From: an uncultured Ruminococcus sp.
GTDB lineage: Bacteria; Bacillota; Clostridia; Lachnospirales; Lachnospiraceae
Length of the DNA stretch: 64,000 nt
Direction: 5' to 3'
Assembly: GCA_934359255.1 (NCBI GenBank)
Contig: CAKRLG010000001.1
Span: 170,031 to 234,030 of the forward strand
Position 1 is the first letter of the stretch. Every line of letters starts with the position of its first letter. The notes beneath the pieces are model-generated. The model searched no databases, was not told the origin of the DNA, and saw only the letters and a program-made list of their open reading frames with translations. Shown in pieces: positions 18,778 through 26,932 of this stretch. A program made the position numbers and the translations under genes.

Positions 18778-18929
18778 AGCTGTGTATTGAATAGAACCAA
18801 ATCGTGCGATTCAAAAATTCTGCCAAAAAATCGTTGAAAATCCTCTTCCGTTTTGAGCTATCTCTGATTTTTCTTATTATCTTTTTCTGACATTTGCTTT
18901 TTTCATCGTTTTGCACAGATAAGCAAATT

Positions 18930-18959
18930 GACCATCGAAAATGTAACTTTCCGGTGGTC
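18930..18959 (-). terminator. Possible terminator after hydF
   Basis: The hairpin GACCACCG / CGATGGTC (one mismatch, about 14-nt loop) lies 30-59 bp after the hydF stop, and its continuation on the minus strand is only moderately T-rich (AATTTGCTT). Weak as an intrinsic terminator. Confidence 0.35.
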
Positions 18960-18988
18960 GATTTGTAGAAATATTTTGGGAATTATCT

Positions 18989-20191
18989 TTAGCAGACGAT
19001 TTTGTCTAATATGCCTTTTAGCTGGGCGATTGCTACGCCGTAGTTGGTCATTGCCACACCCTGGTCTTTGGCCTGTTGGATGCGGTGGAGGACGTATTTG
19101 CGGTTGAACATGCAGGCACCGCACTGGATGATCAGATCGTAAGGGGTCAGGTCTTTGGGATAGTCGGTGCCGCTTACCACGGTTACTTCCAGGGTTTCGC
19201 CGTATTTTTTCTTCAGCATCCGCGGGATCTTTTCTCTGCCGATGTCTTCTTTGAGCGGTGCATGGGTGCAGCATTCGGCGATCAGGACCCGGGAATCGGA
19301 GGAGAGGTTCATCAGTTTTTTGGCTCCCTCTTTGTAGTAGTCCAGGTCGCCTTTGTAGTCGGCGAAGAGGACGGAGAAAGAGGTGAGCAGGCTTTCTGCA
19401 GGTTTGTGTTCGTAGACGTAGTCGAAGACCTGGGAGTCGGTGATGATCAGTTTGGGGGGATTTTTCAGCTGGTTCAGGGCTTCTACCAATTTGTCGGTGG
19501 TGGCGCTTAAAACGATGCATTTTTTATCCAGCAGTTCCCGCATCGTCTGTACCTGTGGGAGGATCAGGCGGCCTTTGGGTGCCTGGATATCCTGAGGCAT
19601 TACCAGGAGGACAACGTCTCCCTCGGATACCAGATCCCCGGTGATGGTCCGGCTGCCGAAGCCTTCAGGAACCATACGGATCATCCGCTCTTTCAGTTCT
19701 GCGATTCCCGCACCGGTTTTCGCGCTCACGATGCAGACTTTCTCTTTTGTCTGTTCTCTGAGTTTTTCTGCAAATTCCTGGTTTTCTTCTTCTGAACGAA
19801 GATCGCTTTTACTTATCACCGGGATCACCGGTGTCTTTTTTTCCTGAAAATACCGGAACCACTCTAGTTCTTTTTCCATGTCTTCGGATGCAAACAGTAT
19901 CAGAGCCAGTTCGGTTTTCTGTGCAGCCAGTGCCGTCTTTTCCATCCGCATGGCTCCCAGTTCTCCCTCATCGTCAAATCCTGCCGTATCGATCAGTACA
20001 CACGGACCGAGTGGTGCGATCTCCATCGCCTTGTAGACCGGATCTGTGGTGGTTCCCTTTACGTCTGCCACGATGGAGACAGACTGCCCGGAAAATGCAT
20101 TGATAAAGGCGGACTTTCCGCTGTTTGTTTTTCCAAAGATTCCTATATGAAGCCGGTTGCCGGAGGGCGTTTCCTGTAATGTTGTTCCCAT
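18989..20191 (-). CDS. hydF: [FeFe]-hydrogenase maturation GTPase HydF
   Basis: 400 aa. N-terminal GTPase domain: GKTNSGKS (P-loop, about residue 20), GTTTDP (switch I), DTAG and SKSD. A dimerisation domain follows, and the C-terminal cluster domain carries ECCTH and IIQCGAC, matching the C-x-H...C-x2-C cluster ligands of HydF. HydF is the scaffold on which the di-iron subcluster is assembled before insertion into the hydrogenase. ATG with AAAGGAGG. A 447-bp structured gap separates it from hydG, so it may be transcribed separately. Confidence 0.96.
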   Translation of the reverse strand: MGTTLQETPSGNRLHIGIFGKTNSGKSAFINAFSGQSVSIVADVKGTTTDPVYKAMEIAPLGPCVLIDTAGFDDEGELGAMRMEKTALAAQKTELALILFASEDMEKELEWFRYFQEKKTPVIPVISKSDLRSEEENQEFAEKLREQTKEKVCIVSAKTGAGIAELKERMIRMVPEGFGSRTITGDLVSEGDVVLLVMPQDIQAPKGRLILPQVQTMRELLDKKCIVLSATTDKLVEALNQLKNPPKLIITDSQVFDYVYEHKPAESLLTSFSVLFADYKGDLDYYKEGAKKLMNLSSDSRVLIAECCTHAPLKEDIGREKIPRMLKKKYGETLEVTVVSGTDYPKDLTPYDLIIQCGACMFNRKYVLHRIQQAKDQGVAMTNYGVAIAQLKGILDKIVC

Positions 20192-20386
20192 CTGTGTTCC
20201 TCCTTTTTTCTAAATCCCATTTTTAACATTATGCAAACTTGTCTTGCAATAATCTGCACACTGTAGTAACGTGCATCTTTGCTTATCGTCCATATACAAG
20301 CCAGTCAAATGTATCCCACACATATAAACTGTTTAACTGCATTCGCTCAAGTTCGTACAACCTCAAACTCCTGCGCACCATTTCCG

Positions 20387-20432
20387 TAATCAAAATTGGT
20401 CCACTGGACCAATTATTGATATGCAATGCAAC
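20387..20432 (-). repeat. Dispersed intergenic repeat, copy 1 (GGTCCA hairpin)
   Basis: Contains a perfect inverted repeat, AATTGGTCCA and TGGACCAATT around a single central base (20394-20414), flanked by TAATCAAA and TGATATG-type sequence. A second copy lies at 35069-35114 with about 85-90% identity by eye. In that copy two changes convert G-C pairs to G-U pairs in the minus-strand RNA, so the stem survives. Confidence 0.6.
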
Positions 20433-20515
20433 GAGATAAAATACACTTCGCGAATTTTACTCATTATCGCGGCAGTCGCCAAGGTTTCATGCAAGCATGA
20501 ACTTTGGCTCGTTGC
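20428..20515. repeat. Structured element with three-way-junction-like pairing
   Basis: The ends GCAACGAG (20428-20435) and CTCGTTGC (20508-20515) pair perfectly. Inside are a 14-15-bp hairpin, GCCAAGGTTTCATGC / GCATGAACTTTGGC (20478-20508), and a GATAA...TTATC arm with the TTCGCGAA core. The 19-mer CACTTCGCGAATTTTACTC at 20444-20462 recurs exactly at 63860-63878. No protein is evident; it looks like a folded intergenic repeat between hydG and hydF. Confidence 0.5.
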
Positions 20516-20531
20516 TCACGTAAATCTAACA

Positions 20532-20579
20532 GACACAGCAAATAACCCCTGCGCCTTTGCAGTTGTTGTCTGCTGTGTC
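20532..20579. terminator. Hairpin downstream of hydG
   Basis: GACACAGCA / TGCTGTGTC perfect 9-bp stem with an inner CCTGC...GCAG pairing, 60-107 bp after the hydG stop. T-runs follow on the plus strand (TGTTTTTTC) and only weakly on minus. It may terminate or stabilise the hydG transcript. Confidence 0.35.
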
Positions 20580-20638
20580 ATGTTTTTTCAACTGTTTTTT
20601 CCGCTCATCTCAGCACTCAAACAGCCGCTTTTTTCTGT

Positions 20639-22060
20639 TTAGAACCGGAAATCTCTCTGTCCGTTTTCGATATCCCGCAGGTGTTCTTCTGCGATTCTGC
20701 GGACTTTCTCACTGGGGATATTATCCAGTTCTTTTTCAATCAGTTTCATACCGATCTCTTTTGTCTTCGGTGATGCGTAGTCCTGCAGATATTCCATCAG
20801 CGTCATCAGTGCGTTCGGATGACAGCAATTGAGGATCTGTTTGCTCTTGCACAGGGACATGAAACGATCGCCGGTTCTTCCGGCACGGTAACAGGCGGTA
20901 CAGAAACTCGGGATATCTCCCATCTCCATTAACCACCGTACGATCTCATCCAGTGTCCTCTGGTCACTGACATCAAACTGTGCGGAAGTCACTTCATCTT
21001 CCGTCTCCGGTGTATCATATCCACCAACACTTGTCTTCGATGCACCGCTGATCTGAGAGACACCCAACGGAAGGACTTTTTCACGTACTTTCTGGCTTTC
21101 TCTGGTGGAAATGATCATACCGGTATATGGCACCGCAATACGGATCAGCGCACAGATCTTTGCAAAAATATCATCACTGATACTGTTATCAAATACCGTT
21201 GGATCAATATCATCCGCATGTTTGATACGCGGCACACTGATCGTATGCGGTCCGACACCGTGTACGGCTTCCAGATGCTCCGCATGCATCAGCAGTCCGG
21301 CAAATTCATACCGGTACAGTTCCAGTCCGAACAATACGCCAAGACCCACATCATCGATACCACCTTCCATTGCACGATCCATCGCTTCGGTATGGTATGC
21401 ATAATTGTGTTTCGGTCCCTTCGGATGCAGTTCTTCGTAACTCTTTTTATGATAGGTTTCCTGAAACAGGATATATGTTCCGATTCCGGCTTCTTTTAAT
21501 TTCCGGTAGTTTTCCACGGTGGTAGCCGCAATATTTACATTGACACGACGGATCGCTCCGTTTTTATGTTTGATACTGTAAATCGTTTTGATAGATTCCA
21601 AAATATATTCGATCGGATTGTTTTCCGGATCTTCTCCTGCCTCGATCGCCAGTCTCTTATGTCCCATGTCCTGCAGAGCCGTTACCTCTTTTACGATCTC
21701 TTCCTGGGTCAGTTTTTTCCGGGCAATATGTGTATTCTTTTTATGATACGGACAGTATACGCAGCCATTGATACAGTAGTTAGACAGATACAACGGTGCA
21801 AAAAGCACGATCCGGTTTCCGTAAAATTCTTTTTTAATCTCTGCCGCAAGTTCATACATTTCCTGAATCTTGTCCGGCATCTCACAGGCCAGCAACACAG
21901 AAGCCTCTCTGTGTGTCAGTCCTTTGCATTCCTTTGCTTTCGCAAGGATCTGGTCAATCAGTTCTATATTATCTTTATTTGCATCTGCATAAGCCAGGGT
22001 CTCTCTGATCTCTTCATCTGAGATAAATTCCTCGGCTTTTAACGATTTCGGATTATACAT
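20639..22060 (-). CDS. hydG: [FeFe]-hydrogenase maturase HydG, radical SAM tyrosine lyase
   Basis: 473 aa from ATG 22060 with AGGAAGAG; upstream codons in the open frame are non-coding. The radical-SAM cluster motif is YCINGCVYCPYH (C-x3-C-x2-C, about residue 95). The C-terminal second cluster has FCTACYR and a later LNCCHPNA Cys, as in HydG (C-x2-C-x22-C). HydG cleaves tyrosine to CO and cyanide for the H-cluster. It lies 111 bp after hydE in the same direction. Confidence 0.96.
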   Translation of the reverse strand: MYNPKSLKAEEFISDEEIRETLAYADANKDNIELIDQILAKAKECKGLTHREASVLLACEMPDKIQEMYELAAEIKKEFYGNRIVLFAPLYLSNYCINGCVYCPYHKKNTHIARKKLTQEEIVKEVTALQDMGHKRLAIEAGEDPENNPIEYILESIKTIYSIKHKNGAIRRVNVNIAATTVENYRKLKEAGIGTYILFQETYHKKSYEELHPKGPKHNYAYHTEAMDRAMEGGIDDVGLGVLFGLELYRYEFAGLLMHAEHLEAVHGVGPHTISVPRIKHADDIDPTVFDNSISDDIFAKICALIRIAVPYTGMIISTRESQKVREKVLPLGVSQISGASKTSVGGYDTPETEDEVTSAQFDVSDQRTLDEIVRWLMEMGDIPSFCTACYRAGRTGDRFMSLCKSKQILNCCHPNALMTLMEYLQDYASPKTKEIGMKLIEKELDNIPSEKVRRIAEEHLRDIENGQRDFRF

Positions 22061-22171
22061 AACGTCTCTCTTCCTTTCTTTTTGGTCAGGCTGCCGAGTC
22101 TTCTGTGATTCCTTTCGGATCCCGCAGACAGATTTCCGCAATCTTCCCAATTAGTATTTCTTTCTTGTTTT

Positions 22172-23218
22172 TCATCGGCACATTGCACTGTCTCCCCGAT
22201 CTGTCACACACTGATAACCAATCGCAGCTACGCGACGTTCCAGACATCCGCGGCACTCTGCTGCTTCTTCGCCCGTACAGATCTTATTGTCGTACAGCTG
22301 GTATTTGTTCCGCACCTGAATCGGTGACAGATTTGGCATCACCACATTGGCTCCTGCCAGAATACCCTTTTCTCTTCCCATCGGATGAATCGTTCCAAGT
22401 GCCGTGGTGGATGGCAACAGTACCATCGGATGAATCAACCGGATGATTGCCAGAAGCCGTAAGGTATCTTCCAGCGTTCCTGCCTTTTCTTCTGCAAAGG
22501 GGGTGTCCTGATGGGGAATAAACGGTCCGATTCCCACCATCTCCGGTTGCAGTTCTTTGATAAACACCAGATCCTCATATATGGTATCCAGCGTCTGCCC
22601 CGGCGATCCTACCATAAAACCACACCCTGTCTGATATCCGATCTCCTTCAGTTCCCTCAGACACTCTTTTCTGTGTGCCAACGACATCTGTGACGGATGA
22701 AGTCTCCGATAATGGGCTTCATCTGCCGTCTCATGTCGGAGCAGATACCTGTCAGCCCCCGCATCAAAATATGCCTGATAGCTTGACCGTTCTTTCTCTC
22801 CGATGGATAACGTCACCGCACAGTCTGGATATCGTTTCTTGATTTCTTTCGTAATCGCACAGATTCGCTCATCGGTGTAATAAGGATCTTCCCCTCCTTG
22901 GAGTACAAAGGTCCGAAAACCCAGTTCCCAGCCGCTTTCGCAGCACGAAAGAATCTGATCTACAGTCAGCCGATATCTCTGCACTTTTTCATTGCCACAG
23001 CGAATCCCACAGTAATAACAGTTATTTTTACAATAATTGGTAAATTCGATCAGCCCCCTCAGGTAGATCTCTTTTCCATAATATTTCCCGGCTGTCGCTC
23101 TCGCCCGCCGGTACAGTTCCTCGATCAGTTCCTGATCGGTTGTCGTCAGCAGCTCTCCCAGCTCTTTGCGGCTGATCATCCGCTCCGTTTCAATCTTACT
23201 CAGTATGTCTCTGTTCAT
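22172..23218 (-). CDS. hydE: [FeFe]-hydrogenase maturase HydE, radical SAM
   Basis: 348 aa. Radical-SAM motif NYCKNNCYYCGIRC (C-x3-C-x2-C, about residue 63), followed by the QGGEDPYYTDE SAM-binding stretch typical of HydE and BioB relatives. HydE works with HydG and HydF to build the di-iron dithiolate ligand. ATG with ATAGGAGAC. Starts 9 bp after the TM1266-type gene. Confidence 0.96.
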   Translation of the reverse strand: MNRDILSKIETERMISRKELGELLTTTDQELIEELYRRARATAGKYYGKEIYLRGLIEFTNYCKNNCYYCGIRCGNEKVQRYRLTVDQILSCCESGWELGFRTFVLQGGEDPYYTDERICAITKEIKKRYPDCAVTLSIGEKERSSYQAYFDAGADRYLLRHETADEAHYRRLHPSQMSLAHRKECLRELKEIGYQTGCGFMVGSPGQTLDTIYEDLVFIKELQPEMVGIGPFIPHQDTPFAEEKAGTLEDTLRLLAIIRLIHPMVLLPSTTALGTIHPMGREKGILAGANVVMPNLSPIQVRNKYQLYDNKICTGEEAAECRGCLERRVAAIGYQCVTDRGDSAMCR

Positions 23219-23227
23219 TCCTGTCTC

Positions 23228-23467
23228 CTATTTCGAGTAAACTGCTTTTGCTGAGATTCCTTCCAGTCTTCCGATCTTTCCGGTAAGAGCATTGATCGTA
23301 TCCTGTGGTGCATCCATCGCGATGCTGATCACATGGATCTTTCTCTCCCGGTAAGGAATTCCCATTCTTCCTATAATATAACTTCCATATTCATGAAGCA
23401 GCTGGTTGAGTTTCTCGATTTCCTGCGGTTCTTCCACAATAATTCCAATCACAGCAATTCTGTTCAT
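23228..23467 (-). CDS. TM1266-type iron-only hydrogenase system regulator
   Basis: 79 aa, with the GIIVEEPQEIEKLNQLLHEY start and the GRMGIPYRERKIHVIS centre typical of the small ACT/NikR-C-like family always found with [FeFe]-hydrogenase maturases. The ligand and mechanism are not established. It sits between the second hydrogenase gene and hydE, 9 bp from hydE. Confidence 0.92.
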   Translation of the reverse strand: MNRIAVIGIIVEEPQEIEKLNQLLHEYGSYIIGRMGIPYRERKIHVISIAMDAPQDTINALTGKIGRLEGISAKAVYSK

Positions 23468-23517
23468 ATCCCACTCACTTCCTTATATGTACACTTTTTG
23501 TTTCTGCTTCTTTTTAT

Positions 23518-23547
23518 TACAGAGAGCGGAAAATTCCGCTCTCTGTA
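23518..23547 (-). promoter_or_regulatory. Strong intercistronic hairpin
   Basis: CAGAGAGCGGA / TCCGCTCTCTG perfect stem directly after the group B-like hydrogenase gene. No T-run follows on the minus strand, so an RNA-stabilising or processing stem is more likely than a full terminator. Confidence 0.5.
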
Positions 23548-23564
23548 TCTGTAAGATCTGTATG

Positions 23565-25085
23565 TTATTCCACCTCAAACTTTTCCAGACTCTCCAGTCT
23601 TGACTGGTATTTGGAGTCGGAAGCTTCTGTAAAGGACGCTTCCTCTTTCATCTTTTCCAGTGCCACTGCTGCCTTCTTTACCGGCTGAAGCGTACCTGCT
23701 CCGGCCACACATCCTCCCGGACATGCCATTCCTTCCAGCAGATACCCGTTATATTTACCGGCTTTCGCCATCTGAAGCATCTTTTTACAGTTCTGCAGAC
23801 CTTCCGCATTCACCACTTTGACTTCCCTCTCCGGATCGATCCGTCTTACTGCATGTACGACAGCCTGTGCAACGCCTCCGCTGACTGCAAATCCACGTCC
23901 GTCAGCACTTGCACGGAACAAAGGCTCCCCTTCCGGAATCTCCGTCCAGTCTACACCTTTTGCTTCAAACATTCCGGCAACCTCTTCAAATGTCAGTACA
24001 AAATCCACATAGCTGCGGATGCTCTTCCGGCTTGCCTCCAGTTTTTTCGCTGCACATGGACCTACGAAAACGATCTTACAGTCCGGTTCTTTCTGTTTGA
24101 TCAGTCGCGCAGTCAGAACCATCGGCGTCAGCGCCATGGAAATGCATTTTGCCTGTTCCGGGAACAGTTTTTTCGCCATCATAGACCAGGACGGACAGCA
24201 GGATGTTGCCATAAACGGAAGCTTTTCCGGCACCTCTGCCAGAAAATCTTTTGCTTCTTCCACCGTACACAGATCCGCTCCGATCGCAACTTCTCTCACA
24301 TCGGTAAAGCCCAGCGCCTGAAAAGCGCCACGGATCTTTGTATTTTTCATATCCTGGAACTGACCTGCGATTGCCGGTGCAAGAATCGCGTAGACCGGTG
24401 TCTCACTCTTTATCGCCATAATAGTCTGAAAAATCTGACCTTTATCCACAATGGCACTGAACGGACAGCTTACCAGACACTGACCGCAGGATACACATTT
24501 CTCCTGATCGATCTCCGCTCTTCCATGTTCATCGGAACCAATCGCATTCATTCCGCATGCTTTTGTACATGGACGCTCCTGTTTGATGATCGCATTATAC
24601 GGACAGGCTTCCACACACTTTCCACATTTGATACATAAAGTTTCATCAATATGGGATCTTCCACCTTCCATATGGACAGCCTTCTTCGGACAGACCTCCA
24701 CGCATGGATGTTCCAGACAGCCCTGACATCCTTCTGTTGTCATGACTCTCTTCTCCGGACAGGCATTACAGGCGAATTTGATCACATTGATAAGTGGCGG
24801 CTCGTAATATTTTTCTTCTATAATACTGGGTTCCACACCTTTGGAAATCGGCGCATGCTCCGTGATTGTTCTCAGGGACATTCCCATTGCCACACGAAGA
24901 CGTTCGCCAACTACTGCTCTTTCCAGAAAGATACTGTCTCTGTAAGTTGCAACCTCTCCCGGGATGATTTTATATGGAAGTTCTTCCAGTACCTCCTCCG
25001 GAGATTGCTCTTCGTATGCCATACGGGCAATCTCCGTGAATATTTTGTGTCTGATTTCAGTCTTGGATGAATACAGTCCTCTCAT
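23565..25085 (-). CDS. [FeFe]-hydrogenase, group B-like, monomeric
   Basis: 506 aa from ATG 25085 with a perfect AGGAGG; the open frame starts 11 codons earlier. Residues ~90-220 hold several Cys clusters including two ferredoxin-type sets (CIKCGKCVEACP and CVSCGQCLVSCP). The H-cluster domain has L1 TSCCPSW, L2 GPCAAKKLE and L3 EGMACPGGCVAGAG. The Ser in L1, the GPC form of L2 and the Cys-rich N-terminus fit group B hydrogenases rather than the prototypical group A. Electron partner and direction of H2 turnover are unknown. Own promoter candidate at 25149-25177. Confidence 0.9.
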   Translation of the reverse strand: MRGLYSSKTEIRHKIFTEIARMAYEEQSPEEVLEELPYKIIPGEVATYRDSIFLERAVVGERLRVAMGMSLRTITEHAPISKGVEPSIIEEKYYEPPLINVIKFACNACPEKRVMTTEGCQGCLEHPCVEVCPKKAVHMEGGRSHIDETLCIKCGKCVEACPYNAIIKQERPCTKACGMNAIGSDEHGRAEIDQEKCVSCGQCLVSCPFSAIVDKGQIFQTIMAIKSETPVYAILAPAIAGQFQDMKNTKIRGAFQALGFTDVREVAIGADLCTVEEAKDFLAEVPEKLPFMATSCCPSWSMMAKKLFPEQAKCISMALTPMVLTARLIKQKEPDCKIVFVGPCAAKKLEASRKSIRSYVDFVLTFEEVAGMFEAKGVDWTEIPEGEPLFRASADGRGFAVSGGVAQAVVHAVRRIDPEREVKVVNAEGLQNCKKMLQMAKAGKYNGYLLEGMACPGGCVAGAGTLQPVKKAAVALEKMKEEASFTEASDSKYQSRLESLEKFEVE

Positions 25086-25148
25086 TTTTCCTCCTGATTT
25101 TCCGTTATACATTTTCATAGGTTTTCTTTTTGATAGTACTCTAAAAAA

Positions 25149-25177
25149 ATGATAGCATCCGCTCTGTCAGAATTCAA
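25149..25177 (-). promoter_or_regulatory. Candidate promoter of the group B-like hydrogenase gene
   Basis: Minus strand: TTGAAT (25172-25177), 17-bp spacer, TATCAT (25149-25154), about 64 bp upstream of the start codon. It would let this gene and the maturases be expressed apart from hydABC. Confidence 0.45.
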
Positions 25178-25225
25178 CAGTTCCGGTTACATCTACCTAT
25201 GCAAATACGGAATAGTTCCAGGAGT

Positions 25226-26917
25226 TTATTCATAACTTTCGTTATGTAACAGTTCATGCTCTTTACCTTTTAATAATCCGGCATACAGTTCCTGAACCAG
25301 TGGGTTCTCATCAGATTTTTTGATGATTGTTGTATTGTCTGCGTTGTACAGACCTTTGGCACGGAGTGATTTCGTTCTGTCACCGGCTCTGGTCGGCTGT
25401 CCGCCTCCCATGATACAGCCACGACGACAGGCCATGATCTCGATCAGATGATATTCTTTTTCCCCGCTCTTTACCTGATCCATGACTTTTCTCGCATTGG
25501 CAAGTCCACTTGCCACGCAGATCTTCACTTCGGTTCCCTGGTAATCTACAGAGAATTCTTTGATACCTTCTTCTCCACGGACACCGCTCTCTGCGATCTC
25601 ATGCATCGCTTCTTTGCTGTGATCCTTGGTCAGGCGACGAAGAACAGCCTCTGTTACACCACCGGTTACACCGAAGATCACTCCACCACCGGAACCAAAT
25701 CCAAATGGCATATCACATGCTTCCGGTTCAAGAACTGCGAAATCAAGGCCGAAGTTGTCGATCATACGAAGCAGTTCTGTAGTTGTAATAACAACATCCG
25801 TATCCTGTTCTCCCTTGGTAAAGCTGTTCGGGCGAACGGCTTCTGCTTTCTTGGCGGTACACGGCATGATGGAAACCATCACGGTTTTCTTGCCCTGCGC
25901 ATGTTCCGGATCACGGAAATACTCTTTGATAACTGCAGAAAGCATTCCCTGTGGGGAACGGCAGGTGGACAAGTTCGGAATATAGTCTTTGTACTGATCG
26001 GTTACGAATTTGACCCATGCCGGACAGCAGGAAGTCAGTAACGGCAGCTTTTCTCCTTTTTTGATCCGTTCAAGGAACTCTGCGCTCTCTTCCATGATCG
26101 TCAGGTCGGCACTGAAGGAAGTATCGTATACTTCATCAAATCCCATCAGATGCAGGGCATTGACGATCTTGCCCATCACGCTCTTTCCTTTGGTCAGTCC
26201 GTAATGGTCGCCGACTGCTACACGGACAGCCGGTGCTACCTGTGCTACCACGCGTACATTCGGATCTGCCAGTGCTTCCCATACTTCATCCATATTGGTT
26301 CGGATAGAAATGGCTCCGGTCGGGCAGAATACTCTACACTGACCACAGTTTACACAGTCCGTCGTGGAAATCTTCCGGTCAAATGCCGGCATAACCATCG
26401 CTTCGGTACCACGGAATGCAAATCCCAGTGCACCGATACCCTGCAGTTCTTCACAGGCGCGGACACAGTTTCCGCAAAGGATACATTTATTCGGATCTCT
26501 CACCAGAGACGGGGAACTCAGATCCAGTTCTCTCTGTTCTCTTGTATTCTGGAAACGGACATTCTCAACACCCAGACGGTGTGCCAGTTCCTGTAAAACA
26601 CATTCTCCACTCTTTACACAGGTGGTACAGTCACGGCAGTGTGCTGCCAGAAGCAGTTCCACGATGAGTTTTCTGTATTTTCTGATACGCCCGGAATTGG
26701 TATGGATCACCATGCCGTCTCTCGGCTCTTCCGAACAGGATGCAAACATCTTTCCTCTGTCATCTTCCACGGTACACAGGCGACAGGCACCAAATGTGGA
26801 AAGCTCGGAGTGGTAACACAGTGTCGGGATATTGATACCCGCCTTTCGGATCACTGACAGGACATTTTTCTCATCCGTAAATTCAACTTTTCTTCCATCG
26901 ATGATCATATGACTCAT
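25226..26917 (-). CDS. hydA: HydA, catalytic subunit of NAD-linked bifurcating [FeFe]-hydrogenase
   Basis: 563 aa, group A3 layout. An N-terminal [2Fe-2S] domain (CYHSELSTFGACRLC, residues ~34-48) is followed by the His-Cys cluster (HCRDCTTCVKSGEC, ~93-106), two [4Fe-4S] sites (CILCGNCVRAC and CVNCGQCRVFCP) and the H-cluster domain with L1 TSCCPAW, L2 MPCTAKKAE and L3 EIMACRRGCIMGGGQP. It forms a trimer with HydB and HydC that couples H2 to both NAD and ferredoxin. ATG with GGAGGG, 15 bp after hydB. Confidence 0.95.
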   Translation of the reverse strand: MSHMIIDGRKVEFTDEKNVLSVIRKAGINIPTLCYHSELSTFGACRLCTVEDDRGKMFASCSEEPRDGMVIHTNSGRIRKYRKLIVELLLAAHCRDCTTCVKSGECVLQELAHRLGVENVRFQNTREQRELDLSSPSLVRDPNKCILCGNCVRACEELQGIGALGFAFRGTEAMVMPAFDRKISTTDCVNCGQCRVFCPTGAISIRTNMDEVWEALADPNVRVVAQVAPAVRVAVGDHYGLTKGKSVMGKIVNALHLMGFDEVYDTSFSADLTIMEESAEFLERIKKGEKLPLLTSCCPAWVKFVTDQYKDYIPNLSTCRSPQGMLSAVIKEYFRDPEHAQGKKTVMVSIMPCTAKKAEAVRPNSFTKGEQDTDVVITTTELLRMIDNFGLDFAVLEPEACDMPFGFGSGGGVIFGVTGGVTEAVLRRLTKDHSKEAMHEIAESGVRGEEGIKEFSVDYQGTEVKICVASGLANARKVMDQVKSGEKEYHLIEIMACRRGCIMGGGQPTRAGDRTKSLRAKGLYNADNTTIIKKSDENPLVQELYAGLLKGKEHELLHNESYE

Positions 26918-26932
26918 AAGACACCCTCCTTC

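Noticed and set aside
18653..18916. An 87-codon minus-strand frame over the right arm of the inverted repeat
   Set aside because: No ribosome site, biased repeat-derived sequence, and the frame is fixed by the palindromic DNA rather than by coding constraint.
20283..20381. A 32-codon minus-strand frame starting with MVRRSLRLYELERMQ upstream of hydF
   Set aside because: No Shine-Dalgarno sequence, overlaps a dispersed non-coding repeat, and no family recognised. It could be a fossil, but this is not supportable.
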